Source of the DNA: Solanum dulcamara
Lineage: Eukaryota; Streptophyta; Magnoliopsida; Solanales; Solanaceae
Direction of reading: 5' to 3'
DNA length: 64,000 nt
Assembly: GCF_947179165.1 (NCBI RefSeq)
Contig: NC_077248.1
Location: 47,580,232-47,644,231 of the forward strand
Position numbers and translations under genes: made by a program. The notes under the pieces are model-generated. The model did not search any database and was not told the DNA's origin. It saw only the letters and a program-made list of their open reading frames with translations. Below are positions 46,791 through 60,330 of this stretch, in pieces (within the stretch, counting starts at the first letter, position 1; each line of letters starts with the position of its first letter).

Positions 46791-48490
46791 TCAACAACAC
46801 TGGATCATGGTCTTGTTTTGTCTTAACATCCGCCACAAGAGACGATTCTAAACCATTATGAACAAGAATACCTCCATTATTGGAGTCAACCAACCACACA
46901 CTTAAACGTGCCAATGTATGAACATCTTTAACCAAATCTTTCTTACCTTCTTCAACATGTGCAACACTGCTCATGGAAAATCTACTTATTACATCGGCAA
47001 CAATATTAACTTTGCTCGGATGGTACAACACACTCATGTCATAGTCTTTGAATAATTCAAGCCATATCCTTTGCTGAAGGTTCAAATCTTTTTGCTTAAA
47101 TACATATTGTAAACTCTTATGGTCAGTGAACACATCCACATGGACACCATAGAGATAGTGTTTCCAAATCTTCAGAGCAAACACAACTGCCGCTAGTTCA
47201 AGATCATGGGTTGGATAATTCCATTCATGCACCTTAAGTTGCCTAGAGGCATAGGCTATTACCTTGTCATGTTGTATCAAGACACAACCAAGACCAACCC
47301 TTGAAGCATCACAATACACAACAAAACTATCGGACCCTTCCAGTAGGGTCAAAATAGGAGCGATAGTAAGGCGATCTTTCAAGTCTTGGAAACTCTTCCC
47401 ACAAGCTTCCAATGATTGAAACTTCACCTTCTTTTGATTCAACTTAGTCAAAGGTGATGAACATGATGAAAACCCTTATACAAATCATCTATAGTATCCA
47501 GCTAGGCCCAAGAAGCTTCTAACGTCCTAAGGGGACAATGGTCTAGGCTAATTGTTCACCACCTCGGTCTTCTTAGGATCAACTATAACCCCTTTACCGG
47601 ACACAATGTGACCAAGAAAAGCCATCTCTCTTAGCCAAAAATCTCACTTGTTGAACTTGGCAAATAATTGTTTGTCCCTTAGAGTTTGCAATACAATCCT
47701 TAAGTGATTAGCATGTTTCTCCTCATTCCAAGAGTAAACCAATATGTCATCAATAAACACAATCATAAACATATCCAAATATTTTTTGATCATCCTATTT
47801 ATCAAATCCATGAATGCTGCAAGGGCATTGGTCAAACCAAATGACATAACTAAGAATCATAATGGCCATACCTTGTTCGAAATGTCATCTTGGGAATATC
47901 ACACTCCCTCACCCTTAGTTGGTGATAACCGGAATGGAGATCAATTTAGAGAAATAACTTACCCCTTGCAATTAGTCAAACAAATTATCTATCCTCGGAA
48001 CTGGGTACTTATTTTTGATGGTTACTTTGTTCAATTGTCGGTAGTTAATTCACATACGTAGAGAACCATCTTTCTTTATAATAAACAAAATGGGAACACC
48101 CCATGGTGATATACTTTGTCTAATAAAACCCTTTTCTAACAAGTATTTCAATTGATCCTTCAACTCTTTTAATTCCATTGGAGCCATTCAATAAGGAGGA
48201 ATAGAAATGGGATGAGTACCCGGAAAACGGTTTATACCAAAATCAATCTCCCCTTTCGAGAGGGGCACTGGGTAGATCATCGGGAAATACATCTAAAAAC
48301 TCATTAACTATAGGGACCAACTCTGGAGTAAGGGCTTTGGAATTTTCATCTCTAACCCTCACAAGATGGTAGATACAACCCTTGGAAATCATTTTTCGAG
48401 CTTTAAGGAATGAAATTAATTGACCTTTGAATATAAAATTACTACCTTTCCATTCTAGGACTAGCTCATTTCGGAATTGGAACTTAAAAA
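46786..48490 (-). pseudogene. Gypsy reverse transcriptase and RNase H remnant
   Basis: RT pieces, minus strand: [20 protein letters not shown] (about 47865-47930), [20 protein letters not shown], and [20 protein letters not shown] with the catalytic FIDD box intact (47644-47847), then [17 protein letters not shown]. RNase H follows at 46980-47340: [54 protein letters not shown] and [14 protein letters not shown], so all four acidic residues are visible. Stops and frameshifts separate the pieces, for example after RYGHYDS and after FAKFNK. The order and motifs are standard for Ty3/gypsy. Confidence 0.92.
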
Positions 48491-48632
48491 CTCGGGTTCT
48501 ACATTAATAGAAGCATAACATGCATATAGCCAATCCATACCAAGGATAACATCAAAATCGGTCATCTCAATCTCAATTAAATCACATAGAGTAACTTTAA
48601 GAAAAAAAATTGAATAACTTCTATAGACTCTT

Positions 48633-48884
48633 CTAGCCACAACCGACTAACCCACGAGAGTATAAACGGAAAAAAGTCTCTAACAACTTTTTGGGGCTAA
48701 CATCAAAACTCATGGCCATATAAGGGAAAACCAAAGACAAATTTGTACCCAGATCAAGTAAGGCATAAACATCATAGTGAAAGACCTGTAACATACCAGT
48801 AACAACATTGGGAGTCTCCTCCACCTCTTGCCTACCATAAAGAACATAAAATCGATTATTGCGTTGACCACCCTTTGGTTGCAC
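48633..48884 (-). pseudogene. Gypsy protease remnant
   Basis: The minus-strand reading VYALLDLGTNLSLVFPYMAM, then FDVSPKKLLETFF, corresponds to the retroviral-type aspartic protease. The catalytic Asp is kept (LLDLGT), but the residues after it differ from the D-[ST/P]-G form. This enzyme would cut the polyprotein. Confidence 0.8.
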
Positions 48885-48930
48885 TTGATCACTTTGAGCA
48901 ACTTGGCCTTAAGGAAGAGCTTCTTTAACC

Positions 48931-49925
48931 TTTCACTCTTTAGCATGATGACCCAGCTTACCACATCGATAACTCATATTTAAACTAGCTTAACATTTAC
49001 CCTTGTGGTTTTTACCACACTTCTTACATGCGGGGGTCACTTTACCAATAGGAGCACCTTCTTGAGGATTAGGGTTGGGCACCCTATCCTTGTTAAAATT
49101 TGGAGTAGTGGCATTTGAAGACCCTTGGCCTGAGTACCTTTGGTGAAATTGAGGACATCCACCACCTCCAGACTTACCAATACAGAATTCACCACCATCG
49201 GTCCTTGTCCTCTTGGACTCCTTATTCTTCTGCTTTAAATTCTTACTTTATATTTGCTCTGGATAGGTCATAAGTCTAGAGATATCCATCTCCTGGATCA
49301 ACATATCCATCTTGCACTCCTTGGAGACCATATATGACACACCCGACATAAACTTGCTCATATGAGCTCTTGAGTCGGCAACTATGAATGGAGCATATTT
49401 TGCCAATTGGGTGAACTTGAAGGAATACTCCCTCACACTCATACCAACTTTCTTAAGATTGATGAACTCTTGTAATTTGGCCTCCCTCAACTCTAACGGT
49501 CAGAAGTGATCACAAAACACCCTTTTGAACTCATTCCAAGTCATGTGATCCACTTCTCTAGGCCTCTCACTCTTCCATTCATCAAACCAAATTTGGGAAA
49601 CACCTTTTAATTGATACATAGCTAACTCATCTATCTCAATCGGGCTAACCCCCATGATATCCACAATCTTGTGAATGCTATCAACAAACTCTTGTGGATT
49701 CTCTTTCACCTAAGAACCCCAAAACTCTGAAGGATTCATCCTCATGAAATTATCACAAACTCTTATCACTGCCGTACCCACATTTGGGTTCACGAGAGCA
49801 ACCATCTCAAGATTGGCTTGAGCCGTAATGGATTGTGAAAGTACTTGAAAGGCCACTCGGAACTCGACATTGAAGACTTGATCATTCAAAGGGTCATTCG
49901 GAGCTTGTTGCTCCTCTTCAACCAT
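48931..49925 (-). pseudogene. Gypsy gag remnant with zinc knuckle
   Basis: The minus-strand ATG at 49925 opens MVEEEQQAPNDPLNDQVFNV, then AVIRVCDNFMRMNPSEFWGS and TAG. The same frame continues VKENPQEFVDSIHKIVDIMG and LKGVSQIWFDEWKSERPREV, then TGA, then LREAKLQEFINLKKVGMSVR and EYSFKFTQLAKYAPFIVADS. This is the retrotransposon gag core with its Trp-rich middle. The zinc knuckle (48931-48976) reads SYRCGKLGHHAKE followed by a stop, so the first Cys is Ser and the last is lost. The start follows the PBS by about 230 bp. Confidence 0.88.
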
Positions 49926-50151
49926 ATTTCTTCTAGTGGGTATCTTTGTGGAGGCATATTCTAAAAATCACAAAGAATAAGCATTAAAGGAAAATACTTA
50001 ATCACTATACCGCACGACATAGATCATGAAAGAAGTGAATCTTTCCTAAGATATTTTGTAGCCTCCTATTCATGGATGTGGTACACTTCACACCGATGAA
50101 AAAGACTCTACTCAACGCGGTATGTTAGACATCCTAGGAAACTTGTACTTT

Positions 50152-50166
50152 GTGCTCTGATACCAA
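50152..50166 (-). other. Gypsy primer binding site (initiator Met tRNA)
   Basis: The minus strand reads TGGTATCAGAGCACA four bases after the 5' LTR end, an exact plant initiator-Met tRNA PBS. Confidence 0.92.
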
Positions 50167-50169
50167 ATT

Positions 50170-52398
50170 TGTCACGACCTAAACTAGGGACAAGCCACAA
50201 CAAGATGATTGGGATGAAAGGGATCCTAATCAGGCATAGTTAGTAGACATCACATACAAAAGGTAAAGATATATATTGAAATAAGCAGAAGTAAAAGCTG
50301 AGGGAATGGGTCTAAGGGAATCTCAATAAATGTTCACCCAGACTATATCGAATCACATCTAAACATGCCTCTAGTTTGATCTTTGATGGGTGCTTAGGAC
50401 AAGCTCTTATCTCATCCATATCAAGCAAAGGAAATTCAAGTGAAACATGAGAATGATAGTCATGTCCTCGATAGAATAAAGACTCACCAACTCCTTGAAA
50501 TCTAAGGCAAACTCTACCCACGAAGAGGAAGATTGTGAGTATCGTCTATCCCTACATTAATGTGCGTTAACACATAGAAGGTGCTAAGTATGTGGTATAT
50601 GCAAGAACAAGTAATGAGGATGTGGAAAATATACGGTAAAATGCATGACCAATCATAATAAACATGAGTAAGGCTTAAAAACATATGAAAACTCATGGTC
50701 AATACATATCATAGAACTTCATCATCAAATTCATAGTTTAAATTTCAACTTTTGTGGGATAAGACCTTTAATCGATATCTTAGACTATGCGAGCTATAAC
50801 ATGGAATCCGATGGAACCGTCATCGAAAAGGGAAAGGCTACCTTTCTAGGGTATACTCCATCATGCTACTCAACTACACTCAACTCAACTGTGATATATG
50901 TTGATCCACTAGCTAGGCCATGGATGCAACCTATGTGGAAAACATAGTTTGGGACTTTAAGTTGCTATTAGGATTACCTTGGGTAACTAACTGTGTTACC
51001 GAATCGAAACCCGCCTAAAATTCCTCTCACCGCTTTGTTAATATCCCAATGGAAACTCATAAAACATGATCTTAACATTATAGGAAAGGATAGTAACTGC
51101 CTATCAATCCATTTTTATAAAACATATTAGGAGTAGCTTATTAATTTTAATGATTCATAAGAATCCATAACTTCGGTGAAAATTGTACTTGTCACCATCT
51201 TTAACATGAATGTGTGAGAATTTGACTCATCACACCATAATAACTTTCTTTGATTATAACTTGATCATCTTCATAACTTCATCGTTAAAATCATAATCTC
51301 ATCTTTTAATCATAAAAACTTTGCTTAAAAATCATTAAACTCATAATCAACTCATGGAAATTATCTTTAACTTCATAATTACAACTTGAAAATAGCTTTA
51401 TGCATGGGCATTCATAATTCAACTTAAAATTATACAATTCGTATGAAAACATGCTTATAAAGATCATTGATAATCATCCAAAAAGAAATTGAAATAGCCC
51501 AATACAATTCATCAAAATTAGGGTTCATAAACCATTAAAAATTGAACAATACTTTGAGAAAACATTCAGACTCCATGGGTGAAAGAAACCTAAGGATCAA
51601 TCCTGGCATACCTTGATTGAATTCAGTAGAATCTGAAGAAGAAACTTTGAAGAAATCTGTAACCCTATCTTGAAGCTTGAAGAATAATCTTTGAGAGAAT
51701 TGAGTTTCTTGCCCTAGAGATTTTTAGAAAAATGATTTAGAATGAGGGAAATTTCAAAGGAATGGGTAGATATAGGCTTGAATTTAGCCATAATTGTGTC
51801 TAGGTTCATTGAATTTAACTTGGGAAATTACATAACTACCCTTCTTTAAAACTGAGTTTTCGACCCCTAAAGATCGAATCTATGAGTCGTAGAAGTGATG
51901 ACGAGTCGTCAAGACAACTTGTCCAGCAGGTTTGAGAAAAGGCCTGATTTCCAAGTCTTTGAAGTTTTCAAATGAGTCATTTATACGACTCGTCAACTTG
52001 TCTATGAGTCGCAGACTTGATCCGTCCTGTAGGTCTCAAAACCTGTAACTTTGAGAGTCTCTAATCTTTGGCTACGAGTCATTTTTATGAATCGTAATGG
52101 TTTCTATGAGTCATCCTATCAAGTCAATGACTTGACCTTGATGGACTTTTGGTACATGGCCTTTGAACTCTACCTAAGAGTCTTGTCTACGACTCGTCTA
52201 GAGGATTACAAGTCGTAACTTTAAGTTGTAGGACCTTCCTTTGAGGTTGGTCATGATAAACTACCAGGGTACACTCTACGACTTATCCCTCGAGTCATAG
52301 GACTGCATACGAGTGGTAAAGTGACTCATAAAACTGATCAGTCTAAAATTTTAAAGATTTATCTTTAGTTCCAACTTTTCGACTTCCAGGGTCCTACA
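50170..52398 (-). repeat. Gypsy 5' LTR
   Basis: 2229 bp, on this strand TGTCACGACCT ... GGGTCCTACA. It diverges strongly from the 3' LTR over the first few hundred bp, moderately in the middle, and not at all over 51787-52284. It carries the same palindrome-rich array (51845-52330). Confidence 0.95.
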
Positions 52399-54535
52399 CT
52401 TATACTTAATCCAACATTTACATTTACATATAACTAGATAGTGGATCAATCAGAAGTTACATGATAAAATCATAACTCTAAGAAGAAGACCAAGACTGAT
52501 CGAATGCAACCCAAGACACATCAATAGTGTAATGTCATGCTTCAGAATATAAAGTAGTTAGCCAAAACAGGGAGAAAACAATTCTTAATTTAACTAAGTA
52601 AACCTGTTCTGAAGAATAGCTTAGGATTTAAAGAAGTAAAGTTCAAATGAGAATACATACGTCGTTATGAAGATTTCAACAGACCAGCTCATTGTCGATA
52701 TAAAGATGAAAATCATGCTTGTATTGATCTTGTTATACTTTGACAACAACTAAAATAGATCCAATACATGAGGCAAGTTTAACTAAATGAAAATAGAGTT
52801 CTAGACATGAACCAAGTAACAAAGTACAAATGAATATTTCTGGATAGATGTTTAAGATCAAAAATTGACATCTTGGACTAGCAATTAGTTATCAAAGAAG
52901 AAAAATAGTAAATATTTGAATCCAGGTTTCCAATCAAGAATCCAATGTGTAAACAGAGGCACCAAATTACTGGAGAAACGATATGAAATCTTCCAGTAAC
53001 TAATATCATATCTTTACGATCAAATTTTAAGCACGGACAACACTATTATCTCCAGAAAATTAACTCTATAATAGAAAATAAAGGAGAGGAGGAAAGATTA
53101 CCTTGCTTAGAGTAGGGAACTAGATGACAAACAAATAGCGATGTCACTTCGAACCCACTATAAAATAGAAAAAAGAACTTGAAAGAAAATTAAAAATTTG
53201 AGGCACAAACCTTCATGGGTTTGATTTCTGAGAATACTATTCTTCAACCTTAAAATTTTAACTCCCTTGCCATCCCCTAAAATGAACATCGATATCACGT
53301 ATTTATAGATAAAAATTTGAATCCTAATTTAGTCGTTTGAGCGGGAGATGAGAGATCGATTAGAAAGGAGATAGGAGAAGTCAAGGTAAGAGGAAAACAT
53401 ACCCTTAAAAATTTGGATTCGGTTGTGATGGATTTTGATTCGAATAAGATTTAGGCAAAAAAAATATGCAATATAAACCAAAGTCAACAGTAAGGGCTCT
53501 ATAAAATCTCTACTATGGAGAGAGAGGGGAGAGATTACCATTGAGGCAGCGAATTTGAACTCTTGTAGGAAAAATGTTAGTTCTTGTTGGGAATTTGTAA
53601 TCCAATTTTGGCCGACTATATCTTCATTTTTTTGAAAGAGAGTTTGGTACAGGCTTTGGGAATTATGGTCGGACCTCGATATCGGGTTTTCTAAATATCT
53701 CTAGATATATGAAAATTCATGCCACTTGTAGTTCAAGAAGCTTGATTTTGCACACGAACTTAAAAGAATACAAAAGCTATCCTGGCATCGAATTATGGAG
53801 AAACTAGAATGCTCAGAAATGAGACAAGGAAGTTTGTTGGAGTACAGTTGAGTTTTCAACATCGAGCCCTCTTGCATATCCCTAAACTTGGGAATCAGAC
53901 TGTTTGTAGTTTGACTCGATCGGTTGAAAAGAAAATCTTTTATGCTAAGATAACCTTCGATTGAGAAGAGTGATTAATAAATCAAGTATGAAAAAGAGGA
54001 TTGCAAATTTTTATCAATGAATGTGACACGCTTCACACCCATAATTAAGAACTTACACGAACATAATTTCCAAAGCTCTTGGTGTAATGTCACTCAGATT
54101 GAAAAGTTGCTTCTGGTGACAGTTAATGTTTTCCAGCCACAAAATTGAAACTGAAAAAGTCAAAGAGATACCCACATTCCTTCTGATAAGGGTGTGGTTT
54201 GATTGTGATGATAGTAGCTCTTAAACTCGTATTCTAAGAGTTTGATACTCCTCTTCAGACTATGTCCTAGCTCACTGCGAAGAAAAGATTCATGTTGTAT
54301 TGCATCCTTTTTGATGTCGTCCGCACCTGTGGTTTAATTGAGAATTCATCCTCTTGGAATCTCTCACCAAAGACTAAGATAAAACTCATTAGTAGAAACT
54401 ATAACTCAAACAGAGAAGTAGCATCTTTACTATGTTGGCAAGTCAACCTCATCCGATTTTGATGTAGAGCAAACAAAATATACTTCTTAAATTAATGTGA
54501 TTTATAATATATTTCTCAAATGCCAGCTTTCTTCA
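52399..54535. other. No gene seen; flank of the gypsy insertion
   Basis: Begins with the CTTAT target duplication. No protein-like frame. The part from 53100 to 54500 may be the 3' non-coding region or LTR of the Tat-like element further right, but no LTR ends were found. Confidence 0.4.
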
Positions 54536-55360
54536 ATTTTGATTTAATATACGATGAGTTGATATGATACAATATGATGATGACTCTTGGCAATATAGTA
54601 TGATGATGACCCTCTCGACAATGATATGATGATTGTCTTCTCGATGAAGGATATTACCACCTTCGATAATATAATATGATTGACCCTCTTGATCGTTTAA
54701 ATATGTAATGGCCCTCTCGGCAATGATATTATCGCCTCCGATAATATGATATAAATGGCGCTCTCGGCAATATAGTATGATGGTGATGACTCTTCTGGCA
54801 ATGATATCATAATTGCCCTCTTGGAAATAATATGATGATGACCCTCTCAGAAAATGATATCATGATGATGATGACCCTTTCGACAATGATATGATAATGG
54901 CCTTCTTGGAAATAATATGATGATGGCCTTCTTGGAAATAATATGATGATGGCCCTCTAGGCAAATGATATCAAGATGATGATGGCCCTCTAGGCAATGA
55001 TATGACAATGGCCTTCTTGGTAAATTATATCACCACTTCTAGTAATATAATATGAATAGCCCTCTTCGCAAATAATATCACCACTTCCATTAATATAATA
55101 TGAATGACCCTTTTGTCAAATGATATAACCCTCTTGGCAAAAATATCACCACTTTCGGTAATATAATATGAATGACTCTCTTCACAAATAATATCATCAC
55201 TTATGATAATATAATATGAATGATCCTCTTGAAAAATGATATCACCACTTCCAATAATATAATATGAATAGACCTCTTGGCGATTTCAACATGTAATGGT
55301 ACTCTCGGCAATGATATTATTGCCTCTAATAATATGATATGAATGGATCTTCCACCTGTT
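54536..55360. repeat. Minisatellite of about 26-33 bp units (GATATGATGATGGCCCTCTCG-like)
   Basis: More than 20 imperfect units built on AT-rich GATATGATGATG or AATATAATATGAAT followed by [A/G]CCCTCTCGGCAA-type phrases. In the right half (from about 55020) a related longer unit with ATATCACCACTTCC alternates. Units vary by substitution and by extra GATs. Tandem arrays of this kind are known in the 3' non-coding region of Tat/Ogre elements, which would fit the pol remnant at 56205-59985 on the minus strand. Confidence 0.85.
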
Positions 55361-56204
55361 CCTATACTCGAAATAAAATAATTAATAGACAATATTGTCT
55401 CTTTAACTAGCAACTGACTCAAGAATTTTTATGGAAACATTCTTTAAAATGTGCACAAGTGTCTAATCACTTTGACATCAACATTCAAATATCGTTCTTA
55501 TTTTCGAAAATTTTGTGTTTGTTGCGACTCATATTTTGCTGAGAATTTGAGAACAAGGAATTGCTCCTCGTATTGTGAAATTGTTCTTTTTCGTCTAATG
55601 AACCTCAATGTCTTTTCATCTTTTAGGAATTTTTTTATTAGTTTTGAAGCTCTTTATTCTTTTGACTTCTCTGTACTCTCTGAGCAAAGGAATATGATGA
55701 TTTCTTGTCATTCTTATAAACTGCATTCACAGAAAATTTGTTAATTTTAAATGAACTGATCTATAATGATTTCTTCGGTCGTTTTCTCCTTATCATGCTA
55801 TCTTTGATTGCTTGATTCCCCACTTCTCGGTAGATATAAGAGAAAAGTATATTTTATACAAAGTATTTAATATATTAAAGCTTTTAAGAAAGATCAGTTT
55901 TTAAAAAGTAATTTGGGAAAAGGTCTCTTCCAAATATCATGTCACACATAGTTTAAATGAACGTCCTTAGTTCAAAGCCTTGAGCATGTCGGATAGATCG
56001 TTTGGAGAATTCTAAGGATCCTTGAGGGTTAATAAAAAAATGACTAAGGCCAACATGGGCCTCCTACATATCTCATTTTTGAGAATCTAGGTAAAATACA
56101 GTTCATTACAAATAAGAGGTTTTAATTTAAAACAAACAAGCAAGGAAACGATTATAAGCAAATGACACAATTATAGGGAAAGAGATAAAAAAAACTCTGA
56201 ATCT
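55361..56204. other. No gene seen; 3' side of the Tat-like element
   Basis: Lies between the minisatellite and the end of the Tat-like pol remnant. The plus-strand frame at 55451-55744 has no recognisable domain. Probably the 3' untranslated part of that element. Confidence 0.4.
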
Positions 56205-59200
56205 TCACACATAGTATCTCTTGACAACATCTGAGTTGATTGATTTTGGTCACTCTTGGCCATCCATTTATGACAAAATTAGGGCACCTCTGGACAACAC
56301 TTTTTGAACCATGTACGGTCCTTGCCAATTTGGTGTAAACTTTTGTTTATACATATTTTGATGGGAAAAAATGCATTTGAGAACTAACAGGCTAACTTGA
56401 AACATTCTTGGTCTTACTCATTTATTGAAAGCACGGATCATCCTTTGTTGGTATAATTAACCATGTAAACAACAGTCGTTCTCTTTTCATCAATTAAAGC
56501 TAAATATTCAATTTGGTTGCGAAATCAATCGGCATTGCTCAATTCAACTTCTTGAATAATTCTTAATGAAGGTATTTCCATTTCGACAGGTATAACTGCT
56601 TGCGTCCCATATTCTTGTAAGTATGGGGTTTCTCCAATTGATGTTCTGACAGTCATTCGGTAACCTAACAAAGCAAATGGCAATATCTCATGTCAACCTC
56701 TATGATTGTTAATCATCTTCCTGAAGATCTTTTTGATGTTCTTGTTGGCAGCTTCACGGCTCCATTCATTTGATGATGATAAGAGGTTGCGTTATGGTGA
56801 GTAATCTTGAATTACTCACATATTTCTTTCATTAAATGATTGTTTAGGTTTGCTCCATTATCGATAATGATAGAATTTGGTATTCCAAATCTACATATCA
56901 AATTATTGCAGAAGAAATTGGAAACTACCTTTTTTAATACTGATTTATACGAGGCTGCTTCCACCCACTTGTTAAAGTAATCAATGGCAACAAAAATGAA
57001 TCTATGTTCGTTAGAAGCGGCTGGCTCTATTGGACCAATAACATTCATGAACCAAGCTACAAATAGCCAAGGAGAACTTATAACATTGAGTTCGTGAGGA
57101 GTTACTCAAATCAAATCACCATGCCTGTCATTGAACATATTTTTGCACATACTTACAATAATCATGCTCTATAGTCATCTAAAAATAACCGACTCTAAGG
57201 ATCTTCTTCGCTAAGGTAAGTATATTTATATGATTACCACAAACTCCAGCGTGAATTTGTTCAAAAATCTTTGTAGCTTCAATGGCATCGACACATTTTA
57301 GAAGTCCCATATCTGGAGTCCTCCTATAAAGGAATCCCCACTTGGAAAGAAATTGTTAGCCATTTGGCGTATTGCCTTCTTATGATTGAATGCTACATTT
57401 TCTGGATTAGTTTCGATTTCTAGGTACTTCTTTATGTCAAAATATCAAGGCTTTCCATCTAATTCCGATTTAACATGAGAACAGTGAACGAGTTGTTCTT
57501 TTGCACAATATTTGCACCAACTATACATATGGTGTAATATTTGAATTATTTATGTCCCATTCTCCCTGAACCTGGTGAATCAGTAAATATGAATCTCTAA
57601 TTACTAGTAGTCCTTGAATATTCTTGTTAATAGCCATCTTTAAACCAGTGATACAAGCTTCATACTTAACCATGTTATTTGTACAATGAAATCAGAGTTA
57701 AGCCGCCATAGGAATAATGTTGGCCAGATTCTGATACCAAGACCGCTCTAATTCCATTCCCTTCATAATTCACAATCCTATCAAAGAATACTCTCCAACA
57801 AAGGTATGCCTCAAGGATATCTTCTCCTACAAACAATACCTCTTCATCGGGGAAATAAGTTTTGAGCGGTTCATACTCTTCATCGACTAGATTTTCTGCA
57901 AGATGATCAGCTAAAGCTTGTGCTTTTATCGCCTTCCAAGTCACATACACAATATCGAATTCACTCAAAAACATTTGCTATTTGGCTAATTTTCTGGTTA
58001 GCATTGCTTTCTTGAAAATATACTTCAATGGATCCATCTTGGAAATGAGCTACATAGTATATGAAGACAAATAATGTCTCAAATTTTGAGCAATCTAGGT
58101 CAAAGCACACCATGTCTTCTCCAAAATAGTGTAATAAGCCTCGTATGAAGTAAACTTCTTGCTTAGGTAGTAGATTGCTCACTCCTTCTTTCTAGTTTCA
58201 TCATGTTGACCTAACATACATCTAAATTCTTTATTCAAGACAGAAAAGTATAACAATAAAAAACTTCCTTCTTATGGAGGAACCAACACGGGCGGATTAG
58301 ACAAATAACTTTTGTTAGTGCATCTCTTTTCAACAACTTAAAAATAGGCTCACAAATCACCGTAGATTGAGCTATGAACTGACTGATGTAGTTCAATCTC
58401 CCCAAGAAGCTCATCACTTCTTTCTTGGTCTTCGGCAAAGGTAATTCTTGAATCGATTTGATCTTAGTGGGATCGAGCTCGACACCCTTTCTATTCACTA
58501 TAAATCCAAACAGCTTGCCTACGGGTACTCTAAAAGCACATTTAGTTGGATTTAACTTTAGATTATACTTGCACAAATGTTCAAAGAACTTTTTCAAGTG
58601 AGTGCAATAATCCAAACTCTCACAGGATTTGATGATGACATCATCTACATACACTTTGATCTCCTTGTGAATCATATCATGAAAAATAGTTGACATGGCT
58701 CTCGTATAAGTGGCACCGATATTTTTGAGACCTAATGGAATCACTCGATAATGGAACACACCCAATGTTGTGATAAAATGTGTCTTTTATGCATCTCCTT
58801 CATCCATCAGAATCTGGTGATAACCCACATAACAATCGATGAATGATTGCATTTCATGCTTGGCATAATTGTCAATGAGAATGTGAATATTCAACAATGG
58901 GAAGTTATCTTTGGGGCTTGTGGAATCCCTATAGTTAACACAAATTTTGATCTTGCCATCTTTCTCAGGCACTAGAACAATCTTGGCTAGCCATGTCGGA
59001 TATTGTGTTCCTTCCGCAACTCTAGATTGAATTTTCTTGGAAATCTCTTCTTTGATCCTCAAACTCAAATCTGGCTTGAAATTTTGAGTTTTTTATTTAA
59101 CTGGACTATAATCTAGATTGATTGTTAACTTATACTCAACCCAGATTCATCATCATAAGACCAAAAAAATATATCAATGTATTTTCTGAGCAAGTTGATA

Positions 59201-59985
59201 AGTTCCTTTCTTTGAGCTTCTGTTAAATGGATGCGGATTCTGATTTCTTTAACACACTCGTCACCTCCTAGTTTCAGGCCTCAGTTTCATCTAGATTTGT
59301 CTTAAACTGATTCTCAAATTGTTTTAATTCCTCAATGAGGTGTTGAGGTATTGTAGTCTCCTCATCACAGTTTTTGAATCCATTATCAACTATCTTATTA
59401 TGTTCATTCAGCCTTTTACATGACATGATGTTAGCAGATTCAAAATTATTTTTACTGAAATCATAAAAAAACATAAATAGATAGTATAAAAAATAAAACA
59501 GATAAGTAAGTAGTAAGTAAATTTCATAGAGAATGAGACTTTCATTTAAATCAGAAGAAGTACAGACTTTGGACATGATTATGCATCAATTTGACTTTTT
59601 CAAAACTTAACAAGCAAAATTTAAATTATAAAAGAAACATCATAAAGAAGGTCTCGGGCTCCTCCATACTACCATATTTTAAAACTAGCAAAATATGTCT
59701 TTGTCTACCAAGATGAGCGGGAAATCATGAGCGGTGTGGATGTCCAGTTTGGAACTTGCTCCTCTAGTTCGGCATCTCGTATGCTTGATGTATTGACCAC
59801 TTCCTTAGGTACAACATCAATTTCTTCAAAAATACTCTCGATTCCTTCCCCGAGACCATCACCATTGATATATTCCCACTTCGGAAAGGACTGGTACAAG
59901 TGAGGTATTGGCCTGGCTAACGCCTAAACAATCTTCTTACGCATCGCCTCTACGTCATCCTCTCTTGTCAGCACATATTTCAAAC
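56205..59985 (-). pseudogene. Tat/Ogre-like Ty3/gypsy pol remnant
   Basis: In minus-strand order: a linker YQSFPKWEYINGDGLGEGIE (about 59840-59899), RT pieces IVLVPEKDGKIKICVNYRDS, EMQSFIDCYVGYHQILMDEG (58787-59068) and VFHYRVIPLGLKNIGATYTR with catalytic KVYVDDVIIKS (58235-58765). Then come RNase H and a second, archaeal-type RNase H piece, VGEDILEAYLCWRVFFDR (57675-57974). Integrase reads NVIGPIEPAASNEHRFIFVA, IDYFNKWVEAASYKS and SIIIDNGANLNNH (56812-57048), with both Asp residues kept. The end, NWQGPYMVQKVLSRGALILS to VVKRYYV and TGA, lies at 56205. The extra RNase H marks the Tat lineage. Stops and frameshifts lie throughout; gag and LTRs are not visible. Confidence 0.9.
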
Positions 59986-60330
59986 CAAAATTTGATTATT
60001 TCATGGGAATCTGTAATATATCGGGCGTTTAAAGGTTGGAATATGATATATGAAGGTTAAGCATAGCAAAAATATCTTCGAAGGATTTTTAGGACACGTA
60101 TATCGAACGTTAATATTTTCAAGAAATTGCACAAAACAGTGAGGTGAGCGGCATGTCCACATCGTCTACTTTCTCCCACTTAGTGCAATTTTTTCTTGAG
60201 TTAAAATCTTGCAAAAATCTCATTCGCTCAAAATTGGCCTATCCGAGAGCATATTCGTGTCGCAGACTTAGGTGTGTTTTTTCATGCGAATTCAGTTTTT
60301 AAGTGGCGACACTTTAGATATTTTCCTAAT
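59986..60330. other. Junction between the Tat-like remnant and the gypsy LTR
   Basis: No frame is recognised. The start of the plus-strand LTR probably lies in or just after this stretch, but no TG start or target duplication can be fixed. Confidence 0.4.

Larger units (their letters stand above)
43521..52398 (-). mobile_element. Ty3/gypsy chromovirus, complete structure, non-autonomous
   Basis: An 8.9 kb minus-strand element bounded by a perfect 5 bp duplication CTTAT (43516-43520 and 52399-52403). LTRs: 50170-52398 (5') and 43521-45668 (3'). PBS at 50152-50166 and PPT at 45669-45683. Internal order on the minus strand is gag, zinc knuckle, protease, RT, RNase H, integrase remnant, chromodomain, which marks it as a chromovirus; the long LTRs suggest a Tekay/Del-type lineage, with low certainty. 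All genes carry stops, and about the whole integrase catalytic core is deleted. The matching ends show that it inserted as one unit and has not been split. Confidence 0.95.

Noticed and set aside
54536..55360. Regularly spaced repeats that could suggest a CRISPR array
   Set aside because: Units are imperfect, contiguous, AT-rich and without unique spacers. The context is a plant retrotransposon, so it is a minisatellite.
55451..55744. 97-residue Cys/Phe/Ser-rich plus-strand frame
   Set aside because: It lies in the non-coding side of a dead retroelement. The composition is not that of a conserved zinc-binding protein, and no C-x2-C pairing pattern is kept.
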